Below are positions 33,856-41,362 of a stretch of 46,829 nucleotides of DNA, piece after piece; position 1 is the stretch's first letter, and each line of letters opens with the position of its first letter. Made by a program: the position numbers and the translations under genes. The stretch comes from Bacteroidota bacterium (lineage in GTDB: Bacteria > Bacteroidota > Ignavibacteria > Ignavibacteriales > Ignavibacteriaceae). The notes under the pieces are model-generated. The model saw only the letters and a list, made by a program, of their open reading frames with translations, was not told where the DNA came from and ran no database searches. The stretch lies in contig JAEXTA010000191.1 of assembly GCA_023453665.1 (NCBI GenBank), positions 1 through 46,829 on the forward strand, given 5' to 3'.

Positions 33856-33883
33856 AAAAACCCGCTACTTGATGCGGGTTTTT
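33856..33883 (+). terminator. Strong rho-independent terminator after the BNR/T9SS gene
   Basis: AAAAACCCGC (33856-33865) pairs with GCGGGTTTTT (33874-33883) around an 8-base loop, 10 bp in all and perfect, and the T-run continues to 33886. This position also argues against a long upstream start for the next lipoprotein gene. Confidence 0.9.
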
Positions 33884-33961
33884 TTTATCCGTGTATTTAG
33901 TAATTCAACGGCAAATAAGAAAACGACGTTTGGTAAAATGAAAAGACCCGAGGCAGACAAA

Positions 33962-35188
33962 ATGAAAAATTCATTTTTATTTATACTTGTTATAATAGTA
34001 GTTCAATTAAGTTGTAAGGAAAACGTAATAACCCCACCAGATGACAAACCACCTGGTTACCAGGATGACATACCTTGGCCAAGTCTTGCAGATAGCCCCT
34101 GGCCTATGAATAATCACGATCCCCAGAATACGGGTAGGGGTAAAATGTCTGGTTCGTTAGAAGGAATTGTTGATTGGATTTTTCTTGAACAAAACAAGTA
34201 TATTAATAGCAGCTTAGTTATCGATAGCGATTCTACTATTTATGCACCTTTTGAAAATGGTGGATTAATAGCTATTAAGCCGGACGGTACTATTAAATGG
34301 AGAATTCTTGAGGACAAAACTTCCACTCCCGCAACTCCTATTTTAACTTCAACAGGTTTAATAATTCATTCAACGCAGGCAGGTATTTATGGTATCAGTA
34401 AGAACGGGACTATCGAATGGTTTTATCCAATTTCGCCAATTACCGATTATGCATTGACGATAGGAAACGATGGTGTAATTTATTTTATAACAAATAATTT
34501 TTTGTATGCATTAAATTTAAATGGTCAGATCGAATGGTCTTATTTTAACTCTGAATTTGCAGGTGTCAGTTCATTAAGTTTTTCACCCGATAGCAAAACA
34601 CTTTATGTTCCAGGGAATATTAACACACCAGCTCTTATCGCATTTGATGTTGACAAAAAGCAGATTATTTGGCGCTTTGGCAGAGGGGGGACGCAATGGA
34701 GTGTAGTTGATTCGTATGGGAATATCTATGTTTCTGCTTTTATTGATTCAATAAATAATGGCAGAGGTACTTTATTTTCACTAAAACCAGATGGTTCTAT
34801 TAACTGGTTTCGTGAACACGTAAGCTGGTCAACAATTGGAGGTGTGCCACGCTCGTCATTAGCTAAACTAACTTTGGATAAATCCGGAAATTTATTTTTT
34901 GTTTCTGATTCGATTTTCTCAATTGACTATTCAGGCAGAATAAGGTGGAGAAAAAAAATTGAAGCCGATGGTTTTGTCACATCCCCACTCGTTTCAGATG
35001 AGAATGGGAATATTTATATAGTTAAAGAGAAATTTGAACACTTTGATCTTTTAGTCTTCAATAATCAAGGTGATTTACTATTTGAGATTTTAAATCTTGA
35101 AGATTATCCTGGACAATCTCCAATCATAGCTTTTAAAAAATTAATTATTCCCTCTGGGAATGGTCAGAAAATCTTTGCGATTAAATAA
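33962..35188 (+). CDS. PQQ-like beta-propeller lipoprotein, first tandem copy
   Basis: The start at ATG 33962 gives a lipoprotein signal (MKNSFLFILVIIVVQLSC, Cys18) after AGG; longer starts run through the preceding terminator. The 408-residue product then has a Pro-rich linker, the block DIPWPSLADSPWPM, DPQNTGRG, and a run of blade-like repeats with the pattern G-x-I-x-W and LFSLKPDGSINW. These resemble the PQQ/YncE-type eight-bladed propeller fold. No PQQ ligands or catalytic residues are evident, so a binding or scaffold role at the cell envelope is more likely than a dehydrogenase. The next gene is a close paralogue starting 5 bases downstream. Confidence 0.8.
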   Translation: MKNSFLFILVIIVVQLSCKENVITPPDDKPPGYQDDIPWPSLADSPWPMNNHDPQNTGRGKMSGSLEGIVDWIFLEQNKYINSSLVIDSDSTIYAPFENGGLIAIKPDGTIKWRILEDKTSTPATPILTSTGLIIHSTQAGIYGISKNGTIEWFYPISPITDYALTIGNDGVIYFITNNFLYALNLNGQIEWSYFNSEFAGVSSLSFSPDSKTLYVPGNINTPALIAFDVDKKQIIWRFGRGGTQWSVVDSYGNIYVSAFIDSINNGRGTLFSLKPDGSINWFREHVSWSTIGGVPRSSLAKLTLDKSGNLFFVSDSIFSIDYSGRIRWRKKIEADGFVTSPLVSDENGNIYIVKEKFEHFDLLVFNNQGDLLFEILNLEDYPGQSPIIAFKKLIIPSGNGQKIFAIK

Positions 35189-35193
35189 AAATT

Positions 35194-36408
35194 ATGAAAA
35201 TGAAAAAAATATTTTTGCCATTAGTTCTTTTATTGCTTTTACAAGTAAGTTGTAAAGAAAGCGTAATAGAACCTCCATCAGGAAAACCTCCAGGCTGGCA
35301 GGAAGATATACCCTGGCCAAGTTTGGCAGATAGTCCCTGGCCTATGAGACATTCTGATCCACAATCCACCGGGCGAAGTAATTCAGATGGACCTATGATA
35401 GGACAAGTTGAATGGCAAATCGAATCACAATACTTAGGTGCTGAGCCAATATTGAGTAAGGATTCTGTAATATTTATTCCTTTTAAGGATTCTTTGTTTG
35501 CCGTAAAAGTGAGTGGCTCAATGATCTGGAAAACTAAGTTGGGAGTTGAGACTATATCCGCTCCATTGCTAAGTTCATCAAACAATATTTATTCAGGCTA
35601 TAATCAGGGTGGTATTTTTAAATTGGATACTTCCGGTATCATTGATTGGTCCTTACCAGGAAATTTTGATTCACAAATCAATATTAGCAAAGACGGAGAA
35701 ATATTATTCTTTAATGAGATGGGCGAATTGATTTCGATTTCTCCATCAGGCAATTTACTTTGGACTTTTTTTAACCCGGATTTCAAACCCGGCGCATCAA
35801 TCTCATTTTCACCCGACGGTAAATCAATTTATTTCCCAGGTAAAACTCACCCTCTCATTGCGTTTGATCTGAATTCAAAATCCGTTAAATGGAATATTGG
35901 AGACTCAAATTATCGAGGCGCGCCATTGGTTGATTCTTACGGAAATATTTATCTGACAATGAAAATCGATTCATTAAATAACGGACAAACTGCTTTTTTT
36001 TGTGTCTCTCCTGATAGAAGTGTGAGATGGTTATTCACTCATTACGAATACTCCAACAGACCTGGTGAGGGAATTTGGAATTTACACGGAGAACCAACAT
36101 TAGATAAAAAAGGAAATATCTATTTCGGAAGTGATACACTTTATTCATTGGACTTTAATGGAAATCTGAGATGGAAGAAGGAAATGAAGATATCTCCAGC
36201 TGCATCACTTATATGCGACGGAAATAATAATTTATACTTGATTAAAGATTATTCTAATTACTTCTCTGTAATTTGTCTAAACACAGAAGGGCTGCTGAAA
36301 TGGCATATTGATAATCTTGCGGGAGAATCAACTTCAGCAGGTATGATTATCGGATTTTCAAAATTATATGTTCCCACAATGGATGGTATCTTATATGCTA
36401 TTCACTAG
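35194..36408 (+). CDS. PQQ-like beta-propeller lipoprotein, second tandem copy
   Basis: This 404-residue paralogue follows the previous gene after 5 bases. Its lipoprotein signal ends LLLLLQVSC (Cys21 from ATG 35194; an ATG at 35200 would shorten it by two). It shares PPGWQEDIPWPSLADSPWPM with its neighbour, then DPQSTGR and the same blade repeats (SPSGNLLWTF, SPDRSVRWLF, and YSLDFNGNLRWKK in the last third). The pair arose by tandem duplication and has since diverged over most of its length. The ligand is unknown. A hairpin 160 bases after the stop is a likely terminator. Confidence 0.8.
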   Translation: MKMKKIFLPLVLLLLLQVSCKESVIEPPSGKPPGWQEDIPWPSLADSPWPMRHSDPQSTGRSNSDGPMIGQVEWQIESQYLGAEPILSKDSVIFIPFKDSLFAVKVSGSMIWKTKLGVETISAPLLSSSNNIYSGYNQGGIFKLDTSGIIDWSLPGNFDSQINISKDGEILFFNEMGELISISPSGNLLWTFFNPDFKPGASISFSPDGKSIYFPGKTHPLIAFDLNSKSVKWNIGDSNYRGAPLVDSYGNIYLTMKIDSLNNGQTAFFCVSPDRSVRWLFTHYEYSNRPGEGIWNLHGEPTLDKKGNIYFGSDTLYSLDFNGNLRWKKEMKISPAASLICDGNNNLYLIKDYSNYFSVICLNTEGLLKWHIDNLAGESTSAGMIIGFSKLYVPTMDGILYAIH

Positions 36409-36568
36409 AAGAATCATAGAATTTATTAATGAAGAATAATGACTCCAAAATTCAGCAATCGTCAGCAAAGATATTTAAGTTTCTAACAATAGAAATGAGC
36501 TTAAATTTATATTTGGGAAAATAATGGCTTATGGTTGAAATAAAAACGAATGGCAATGAATTATTGTT

Positions 36569-36592
36569 GAAGGGATGTACTTGCATCCCTTC
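36569..36592. terminator. Bidirectional terminator between convergent genes
   Basis: GAAGGGATG (36569-36577) pairs perfectly with CATCCCTTC (36584-36592) around a 6-base loop. It is followed by TTCATTTT on the plus side and by AACAATAATT on the minus side. It lies between the lipoprotein pair (plus) and the deoxyhypusine-synthase-like gene (minus), 15 bases after the latter's stop. Confidence 0.7.
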
Positions 36593-36606
36593 TTCATTTT
36601 AAATGT

Positions 36607-37650
36607 TTACGCTAAAGATTTTTCTTCTTTATATAACTTCTGGAATTCTTTCGGCTTTCTGTTTTTCCACGAACCTTTGTGATAACCATAACCTGCTACC
36701 AGAGGCATTGCAATCGTAGCTTCAGAATAAACCATCTGTTCAAAAGTTGTTTCAACTTTTCCCCAGGAACTTGCTTCTTTTAATGTTGAACCTGAAAGCG
36801 CGCCGTCTCTTTCATCAGCAACTGTTATTTGGATTGCATACTTGTGCATTGGCGCATCTTCCTGAAGAATGTCAGCGGCAACGACTATATCCTGTGTAAA
36901 GTTTTTCGGAACACCTCCGCCGATCATAAAGATACCTGTGTCTCGGCAGTTCAATTTTATTTTTGTCAGTTCAAGAAAATCTTTTGCTGCATCAAGTGAT
37001 AAATGTTTTTCAGGATTGTTTGTCTGATGAACAATAAATCCAAATCCTGCTGAGCAATCTGAAAAAGCTGGAACAAAAATCGGAACGTTCTTTTTGTAGG
37101 CAGCATAAATAACAGAGTCATCCACTTTAGGTCCGCCGTTGTTCTCTAAATACTTTCCAAACTCCCAGAGTAATTCTCTTGATGAATATGGTCGTGGTTC
37201 AAGACTGTCAAAAATCTTTCCCGTTGTGTCATCGCAAATTCTTAATTCATCTTCGTCAATATATGTATCATAAATTCTGTCGATGTGAAGTTCTCTCAAT
37301 TCATTGTCGTCACTGAAAGGAGTGCCTTTGTAATGTTTGAAACCGAGTGCTTCAAAGAAATCCTGATCAACCATAATTGCGCCGGTTGAGACAATGGCAT
37401 CAACCATATTGTTGGCTATCATATCGTGAACAACTTTTTTTAATCCCGCGCTGAATAAACTTCCTGCGAGAGTAAGAATGATTCCGCATTCTTTGTCCTT
37501 TAACATCATATCATAAATGCGTGCTGCACGGTTAAGGTCGCGTGCGGAGAACGCCATATGTTCCATTGCATCAACAAGTTGCACAACATTGTGCTGTTTA
37601 ATGTCAATGTGCTGAACCACTTCTTTCAGATAATCTTTTTTGTTTGCCAT
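36607..37650 (-). CDS. Deoxyhypusine synthase-family enzyme (bacterial, probable homospermidine synthase-like)
   Basis: This 347-residue protein matches the deoxyhypusine synthase fold. NAD-site stretches include ILTLAGSLFSAGL near 58-70 and AIVSTGAIMVDQDF near 85-98, and DCSAGFGF lies near 198-205. The active-site segment SGSTLKEASSWGK ends in Lys298, the residue that carries the aminobutyl group in the eukaryotic enzyme. Bacteria lack eIF5A, so the bacterial members probably move aminobutyl groups between polyamines (homospermidine synthesis) or modify another substrate; which applies here is not readable. AAAGGAG precedes the ATG. It lies 43 bases downstream of an SDR epimerase gene on the same strand. 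Confidence 0.88.
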   Translation of the reverse strand: MANKKDYLKEVVQHIDIKQHNVVQLVDAMEHMAFSARDLNRAARIYDMMLKDKECGIILTLAGSLFSAGLKKVVHDMIANNMVDAIVSTGAIMVDQDFFEALGFKHYKGTPFSDDNELRELHIDRIYDTYIDEDELRICDDTTGKIFDSLEPRPYSSRELLWEFGKYLENNGGPKVDDSVIYAAYKKNVPIFVPAFSDCSAGFGFIVHQTNNPEKHLSLDAAKDFLELTKIKLNCRDTGIFMIGGGVPKNFTQDIVVAADILQEDAPMHKYAIQITVADERDGALSGSTLKEASSWGKVETTFEQMVYSEATIAMPLVAGYGYHKGSWKNRKPKEFQKLYKEEKSLA

Positions 37651-37693
37651 CTTACTACTCCTTTTATTTATTCAGTCGTTATTAAAATCTTTT

Positions 37694-38731
37694 TTAGAAA
37701 AATGCTTTTGCGAGTTTTAAAATACCTTGTTTCCATGGTACCCTGTGCGAAACGCCGCTTGTATTTTCAAACTCGTGAAGATGTTCAAGATACCATTTGT
37801 AATTTCTCACCAATGCATCTTTGTTTGAAAATTTTGGTTTGTAGCCAAGAATTTTTTCCGCTTTTTCAATTGATACAAATGAATCTTTTGAAGCAGTTTC
37901 ATATACCCATTTGTAAAGCGGGGAAAGTTTTAAAGCTTCAAGAATTCTTAGGGTCCAGATAATTGGAGTCTCCGGTAAACCTGTAATTTTTTTACCGAAG
38001 CCTGCAACATCAAGAACTGCCTGGTAATCTTCGCGCATAGTCGTGAAAATTTTTGCGCCAATATTAAAAGTATCGTTTACAATTTTTTCATCAAGTGTCG
38101 CTGACAGATAAATTGATTCACAAAGATCTTCAACATCAAGAAGCTGATAACGGTTCTTTCCGTTCCCTATCATCGGGAAACCTTTACCGTCTTTCGCCCA
38201 GTCATAGAAAAGTGCGAACACGCCAAGTCTTTCAGGACCGATAAAAGATTTCGGGCGAAGAATCGGAACGATCATTCCTTCTTTGCGCATTTTCAAACAT
38301 TCTTCTTCTGCAAGAATTTTTGCTTTACCGTAAGGACCAACGCCATCAAGTTTATCATCTTCAAGTAAAGGATGGTGATCAGGAATTCCATAAACTGCAG
38401 TTGATGAGATGTGTATGAATCTTTTTACACTATTCTTTTTTGCATGAGCAAGAAGTATTCTTGTACCATCAACATCAGTTGAAAAAATTTCTTCGGGCGT
38501 ATAAAGCGGAAGAGCAGCAGCAGTGTGAACGACCATATCAATCCCGGTCATTACTTCGGCGACTGTATTTTCATGACGGATATCACCTTTAACAATTTTT
38601 ATTTTGTCTTTAACATCCGGATAAGTAAAGTCAGCTATATCCAGAGAAACAACTTCGTGATTACGTTCCAGTAAATAACGAACTATATTTATTCCTAAAA
38701 ATCCGGCACCGCCGGTTACCAAGAATTTCAT
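37694..38731 (-). CDS. Extended short-chain dehydrogenase/reductase (NAD-dependent epimerase/dehydratase)
   Basis: The 345-residue protein has the N-terminal Rossmann motif TGGAGFLG near residues 7-14. The acidic Asp36 (SLDIAD) favours NAD(H), and the catalytic set is SSTAVYG near 111-117 plus YGKAK near 135-139 (Tyr and Lys). The C-terminal substrate domain includes LRPKSFIGPERLG and ALKLSPLYKWVYETASKDSF, reminiscent of sugar epimerases and sterol dehydrogenase-like proteins. The substrate is unknown. AGGAAAATACTA precedes the ATG. The deoxyhypusine-synthase-like gene follows 43 bases downstream, so both may be co-transcribed. Confidence 0.88.
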   Translation of the reverse strand: MKFLVTGGAGFLGINIVRYLLERNHEVVSLDIADFTYPDVKDKIKIVKGDIRHENTVAEVMTGIDMVVHTAAALPLYTPEEIFSTDVDGTRILLAHAKKNSVKRFIHISSTAVYGIPDHHPLLEDDKLDGVGPYGKAKILAEEECLKMRKEGMIVPILRPKSFIGPERLGVFALFYDWAKDGKGFPMIGNGKNRYQLLDVEDLCESIYLSATLDEKIVNDTFNIGAKIFTTMREDYQAVLDVAGFGKKITGLPETPIIWTLRILEALKLSPLYKWVYETASKDSFVSIEKAEKILGYKPKFSNKDALVRNYKWYLEHLHEFENTSGVSHRVPWKQGILKLAKAFF

Positions 38732-38760
38732 TAGTATTTTCCTAATAGTTTTACAATAAA

Positions 38761-38795
38761 TGAAGCCAAAATTAAGAATTTAGTGCCCGGCTTCA
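38761..38795. promoter_or_regulatory. Inverted repeat in the divergent SDR / TonB-anchor intergenic region
   Basis: TGAAGCC (38761-38767) and GGCTTCA (38789-38795) are perfect 7-base arms with a 21-base spacer. The site lies in the 123-base gap between two divergent genes and could be an operator, or a hairpin in the minus-strand leader. No regulator is encoded next to it. Confidence 0.3.
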
Positions 38796-38854
38796 AAATG
38801 AGTGATTAATATTTTGGGTGAGATATTTTATCCTAACTCAATTAAATTTGTTTT

Positions 38855-39580
38855 GTGGAAAAAGAAATAAAAAATATTGCTGATGATTCGTCCGAACAGG
38901 GAAGTCCATTGTCGTTTGGCAAGTATCTGGTGCTTTCAGTTTTTTTACATTTTTGTCTGTTTGCCGCAATGGCTTTGCTTCTTTCATATTTGAATGTAAA
39001 GCCGCTGGTAACAAGAAGTATCATAGAATTAATACAAAGTGAAAATTCTACTAAAGAGATTGCAGAAGAAACTCCGCAAGATGAAAATGAAGAATTAGTT
39101 GAACCTGAAAAAGAAATTCCGAAAGAAGAATCAGTTTATTATGACATTTCAAGAAGTGATGCAGATACATCATCACTTGAACAGATTTATTCTGAATCAA
39201 CCTTGAATGTAACTATTAAATATCCGCGCGGATGGGTTTTTATTGATCAGAATGTTAAAAAGAAATTAGATGGTGTTACTTTTTGGCTGACAGATGGTGT
39301 GTATAATCCGCCACCTTATGTTCATCTTGAAGTAAAAGAAAAATATTTATTTAATGAGTCGAGATTTAAATATTCTTTTCAGCTCGATGATAATATTGCA
39401 TACTACAATGATCCTGAAGAACTGGAAGATCAGGTATCACAAATTATTTATATCCGTACTGATAGTGAAGAAGACTTCAGTCTGAAATTAATCATGAACG
39501 GGAAAGAATCTTTTAAAAGATTTCAGCCAGTGTTTTTTGGAATGATTAAATCATTTAAGTTTGGTACAAGTATATTTTAA
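38855..39580 (+). CDS. TonB-like N-terminal anchor protein with an unrecognised periplasmic domain
   Basis: The product has 241 residues from GTG 38855; no SD is visible, and the next in-frame ATG would cut the anchor. Residues 1-23 are cytoplasmic, and residues 24-46 are one membrane span. Its first turn reads LSVFLHF, with Ser28 and His32 at the spacing of Ser16/His20 in TonB, the pair that contacts ExbB/ExbD. An acidic, Pro-containing linker (55-95) follows, then a C-terminal domain (about 105-241, IKYPRGWVFID to FFGMIKSFKF) that is not a TonB C-terminal domain and that I do not recognise. It could couple proton-motive force to an unknown task. A DUF4412 gene follows after 21 bases. Confidence 0.65.
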   Translation: MEKEIKNIADDSSEQGSPLSFGKYLVLSVFLHFCLFAAMALLLSYLNVKPLVTRSIIELIQSENSTKEIAEETPQDENEELVEPEKEIPKEESVYYDISRSDADTSSLEQIYSESTLNVTIKYPRGWVFIDQNVKKKLDGVTFWLTDGVYNPPPYVHLEVKEKYLFNESRFKYSFQLDDNIAYYNDPEELEDQVSQIIYIRTDSEEDFSLKLIMNGKESFKRFQPVFFGMIKSFKFGTSIF

Positions 39581-39601
39581 TAAACTCAAAAAGGAGAAGC
39601 T

Positions 39602-40276
39602 ATGAAACCAGGAAAAATGTTTTCGCTCTTTTCTTCCGTTATAGTGTGTTTGTTGTTCATTACGTGCACAAACGCCCAGGAACCCTTTTCAGGTGAAGTA
39701 GGAATGAAAATCACTGATGATAAAGGGAATACTTTTAATATGGACTACCTGATTAAAAATGATTTGTTAAGACTTAATTCGGCTGCCGGCGGTTATAAAA
39801 TGGGAATCATTTTTAATTCAACAGAAAAGAAAATGATAATGCTTATGGATGATCAGAAAATGTATATGGAAATGCCTACAGACATGATCAACCAGCAGAT
39901 GGGAACAAATGAAGATGATACTGATAAAGAAGTTGATTTTAAACCGACCGGTGAAACTAAAGAAATACTGGGTTATACCTGCGAAAAATGGGTCTATTCT
40001 GGAGATGATAATAATGCTGAAGTATGGATGGCAAAAAACATAGGAAACTTTAAGTTCTTTGATGGTGGTGGAATGGGAAAACCAAAAAGAAAAGCTAACT
40101 GGGAAACGGAGATTGAAAAATCAGGTTATTTCCCTATGCTTGTAATTAATAAAGATAAAAACGGTACAGTGTTGAATCAGCTGGAAGTAACATCTGTCAA
40201 GAAAAAATCAGTAGATGATTCACATTTTAAAATACCTGCTGATTATCAGAAATTCAGTATGCCTAATATGCAGTAG
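39602..40276 (+). CDS. Exported DUF4412-family protein
   Basis: The 224-residue protein has an N-terminal signal (MKPGKMFSLFSSVIVCLLFI, ending CTNAQ) and a body that fits DUF4412: repeated beta strands with KMIMLMDDQKMYMEMP, then GETKEILGYTCEKWVY and EVWMAKNIGNFKFF. Function is unknown; it is rich in Met and Lys and probably periplasmic or outer-membrane associated. AAAGGAGAAGCT is a strong RBS. It follows the TonB-anchor gene by 21 bases, and a terminator/promoter module lies 40 bases after its stop. Confidence 0.8.
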   Translation: MKPGKMFSLFSSVIVCLLFITCTNAQEPFSGEVGMKITDDKGNTFNMDYLIKNDLLRLNSAAGGYKMGIIFNSTEKKMIMLMDDQKMYMEMPTDMINQQMGTNEDDTDKEVDFKPTGETKEILGYTCEKWVYSGDDNNAEVWMAKNIGNFKFFDGGGMGKPKRKANWETEIEKSGYFPMLVINKDKNGTVLNQLEVTSVKKKSVDDSHFKIPADYQKFSMPNMQ

Positions 40277-40316
40277 GCAAATTATAAAGAAAAATGAGGT
40301 TTTTTAATCATATGGG

Positions 40317-40356
40317 AAAAGTCAGGAGATTCTATTAGATATTTCTTGACTTTTTT
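40317..40356 (+). terminator. Terminator upstream of rplM, overlapping its promoter
   Basis: AAAAGTCAGGAGAT (40317-40330) pairs with ATTTCTTGACTTTT (40341-40354): 14 bp with two G-U pairs and a 10-base loop, then more T to 40356. It ends the DUF4412 transcript. Its 3-prime arm contains the -35 hexamer of the next promoter. Confidence 0.8.
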
Positions 40357-40374
40357 CACGTATGGACGTATTTT
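40346..40374 (+). promoter_or_regulatory. rplM: Candidate sigma70-type promoter of the rplM-rpsI operon
   Basis: TTGACT (40346-40351), 17-base spacer, TATTTT (40369-40374). Transcription would start near 40381, giving a leader of about 37 bases with GGAGG before the GTG. The -35 is part of the terminator stem at 40317-40354. Confidence 0.55.
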
Positions 40375-40417
40375 TCCGCTCTTAATTTTAGAAGAAATCC
40401 GGTTTTGGAGGAAAAAA

Positions 40418-40867
40418 GTGAAACAGGAACGTATAACACGATTTATAAAAACTGAAGACGCCGATAGAAAATGGTTTATCGTCGATGCAAAAGACCAGGT
40501 ACTTGGTCGGTTAGCAACAAGTGTTGCCCGTATAATCAGAGGAAAGAATAAAGCAATCTTTACACCTAATACTGATACCGGCGATTTCGTTATCGTTATT
40601 AATGCTGATCAGGTTAAAGTAACCGGAAAAAGAGAGTTGCTAAAAACTTATACTCACCATTCGGGTTATCCGGGTGGTTTAAAAGTGAGAAGTATTCTTG
40701 AAGTTAGAGCAACAAATCCTTCTTTTATGGTTGAAAATGCCGTAAAAGGAATGCTGCCCAAAACAAGGTTAGGAAAAAAGTTAATCAAAAAATTAAAAGT
40801 TTATTCCGGTAATAATCATCCTCATACTGCACAGAAACCGGAATTAATAAGTTTATCGGAGAAATAA
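40418..40867 (+). CDS. rplM: 50S ribosomal protein L13
   Basis: The GTG at 40418 is the start: GGAGG stands 7 bases before it and the conserved body begins directly (KQERITRFIKT, then WFIVDAKDQVLGRLATSVA). The 149-residue product matches bacterial L13, with HHSGYPGGLK and VKGMLPKTRLG near the end of the fold and ending HPHTAQKPELISL. It is an early-assembly large-subunit protein. Its stop TAA shares its last A with the rpsI ATG, so the two are coupled. L13 and S9 are paired this way in most bacteria. Confidence 0.97.
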   Translation: MKQERITRFIKTEDADRKWFIVDAKDQVLGRLATSVARIIRGKNKAIFTPNTDTGDFVIVINADQVKVTGKRELLKTYTHHSGYPGGLKVRSILEVRATNPSFMVENAVKGMLPKTRLGKKLIKKLKVYSGNNHPHTAQKPELISLSEK

Positions 40868-41253
40868 TGGCTGACAATATTAGCGTAGGACGTCGTAAAA
40901 CATCTGTTGCAAGAGTAATACTCAGAAACGGTAATGGCAACATAACAGTTAATGGAAATGAATTTGAAAAAGCTTTTCCACAGTTACTTAGCCGGGAAGA
41001 TATTCTGAATCCGCTTCGTGTTACCGAAACGATTGGTAAATATGATGTTATTGTTAATGTAGATGGCGGCGGCACAACAGGTCAGGCACATGCAATAAGA
41101 CTCGGAATTTCAAGAGCACTAATTAAAATTGATCCGGAATTCAGATTAAAATTAAAACCTGAAGGATTTTTAACAAGAGATCCAAGAATGGTTGAACGAA
41201 AGAAATACGGACAGCCGAAAGCTCGTAAGAGATTCCAGTTCTCTAAGAGATAA
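40867..41253 (+). CDS. rpsI: 30S ribosomal protein S9
   Basis: This 128-residue S9 begins with GRRKTSVARVILRNGNG and ends in the basic tail KKYGQPKARKRFQFSKR that reaches into the P site to touch tRNA. GGGTTGQAHAIRLGISRAL is the conserved middle. The ATG overlaps the rplM stop by one base. Confidence 0.98.
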   Translation: MADNISVGRRKTSVARVILRNGNGNITVNGNEFEKAFPQLLSREDILNPLRVTETIGKYDVIVNVDGGGTTGQAHAIRLGISRALIKIDPEFRLKLKPEGFLTRDPRMVERKKYGQPKARKRFQFSKR

Positions 41254-41290
41254 TTTTTTAATTCAATAATAAATCATTCATACTTTCTGA

Positions 41291-41328
41291 TTTACTTCCT
41301 GTGTCCTTAAAATGGGATGAAAAGTAAA
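41291..41328 (+). promoter_or_regulatory. rpsB: Possible leader hairpin before rpsB
   Basis: TTTACTT (41291-41297) and AAGTAAA (41322-41328) are perfect 7-base arms around a 24-base loop, in the 109-base gap between rpsI and rpsB. It may be part of an S2-binding autoregulatory leader, as rpsB leaders are in other bacteria; no consensus is checked here. Confidence 0.3.
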
Positions 41329-41362
41329 GTTGAAGAAAGTAGAAGTTAAAAACAGGAGACAT

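Noticed and set aside
33824..33961. Long upstream start for the first propeller lipoprotein
   Set aside because: It would place a strong terminator inside the coding region and bury the lipoprotein signal; ATG 33962 opens straight into the signal peptide.
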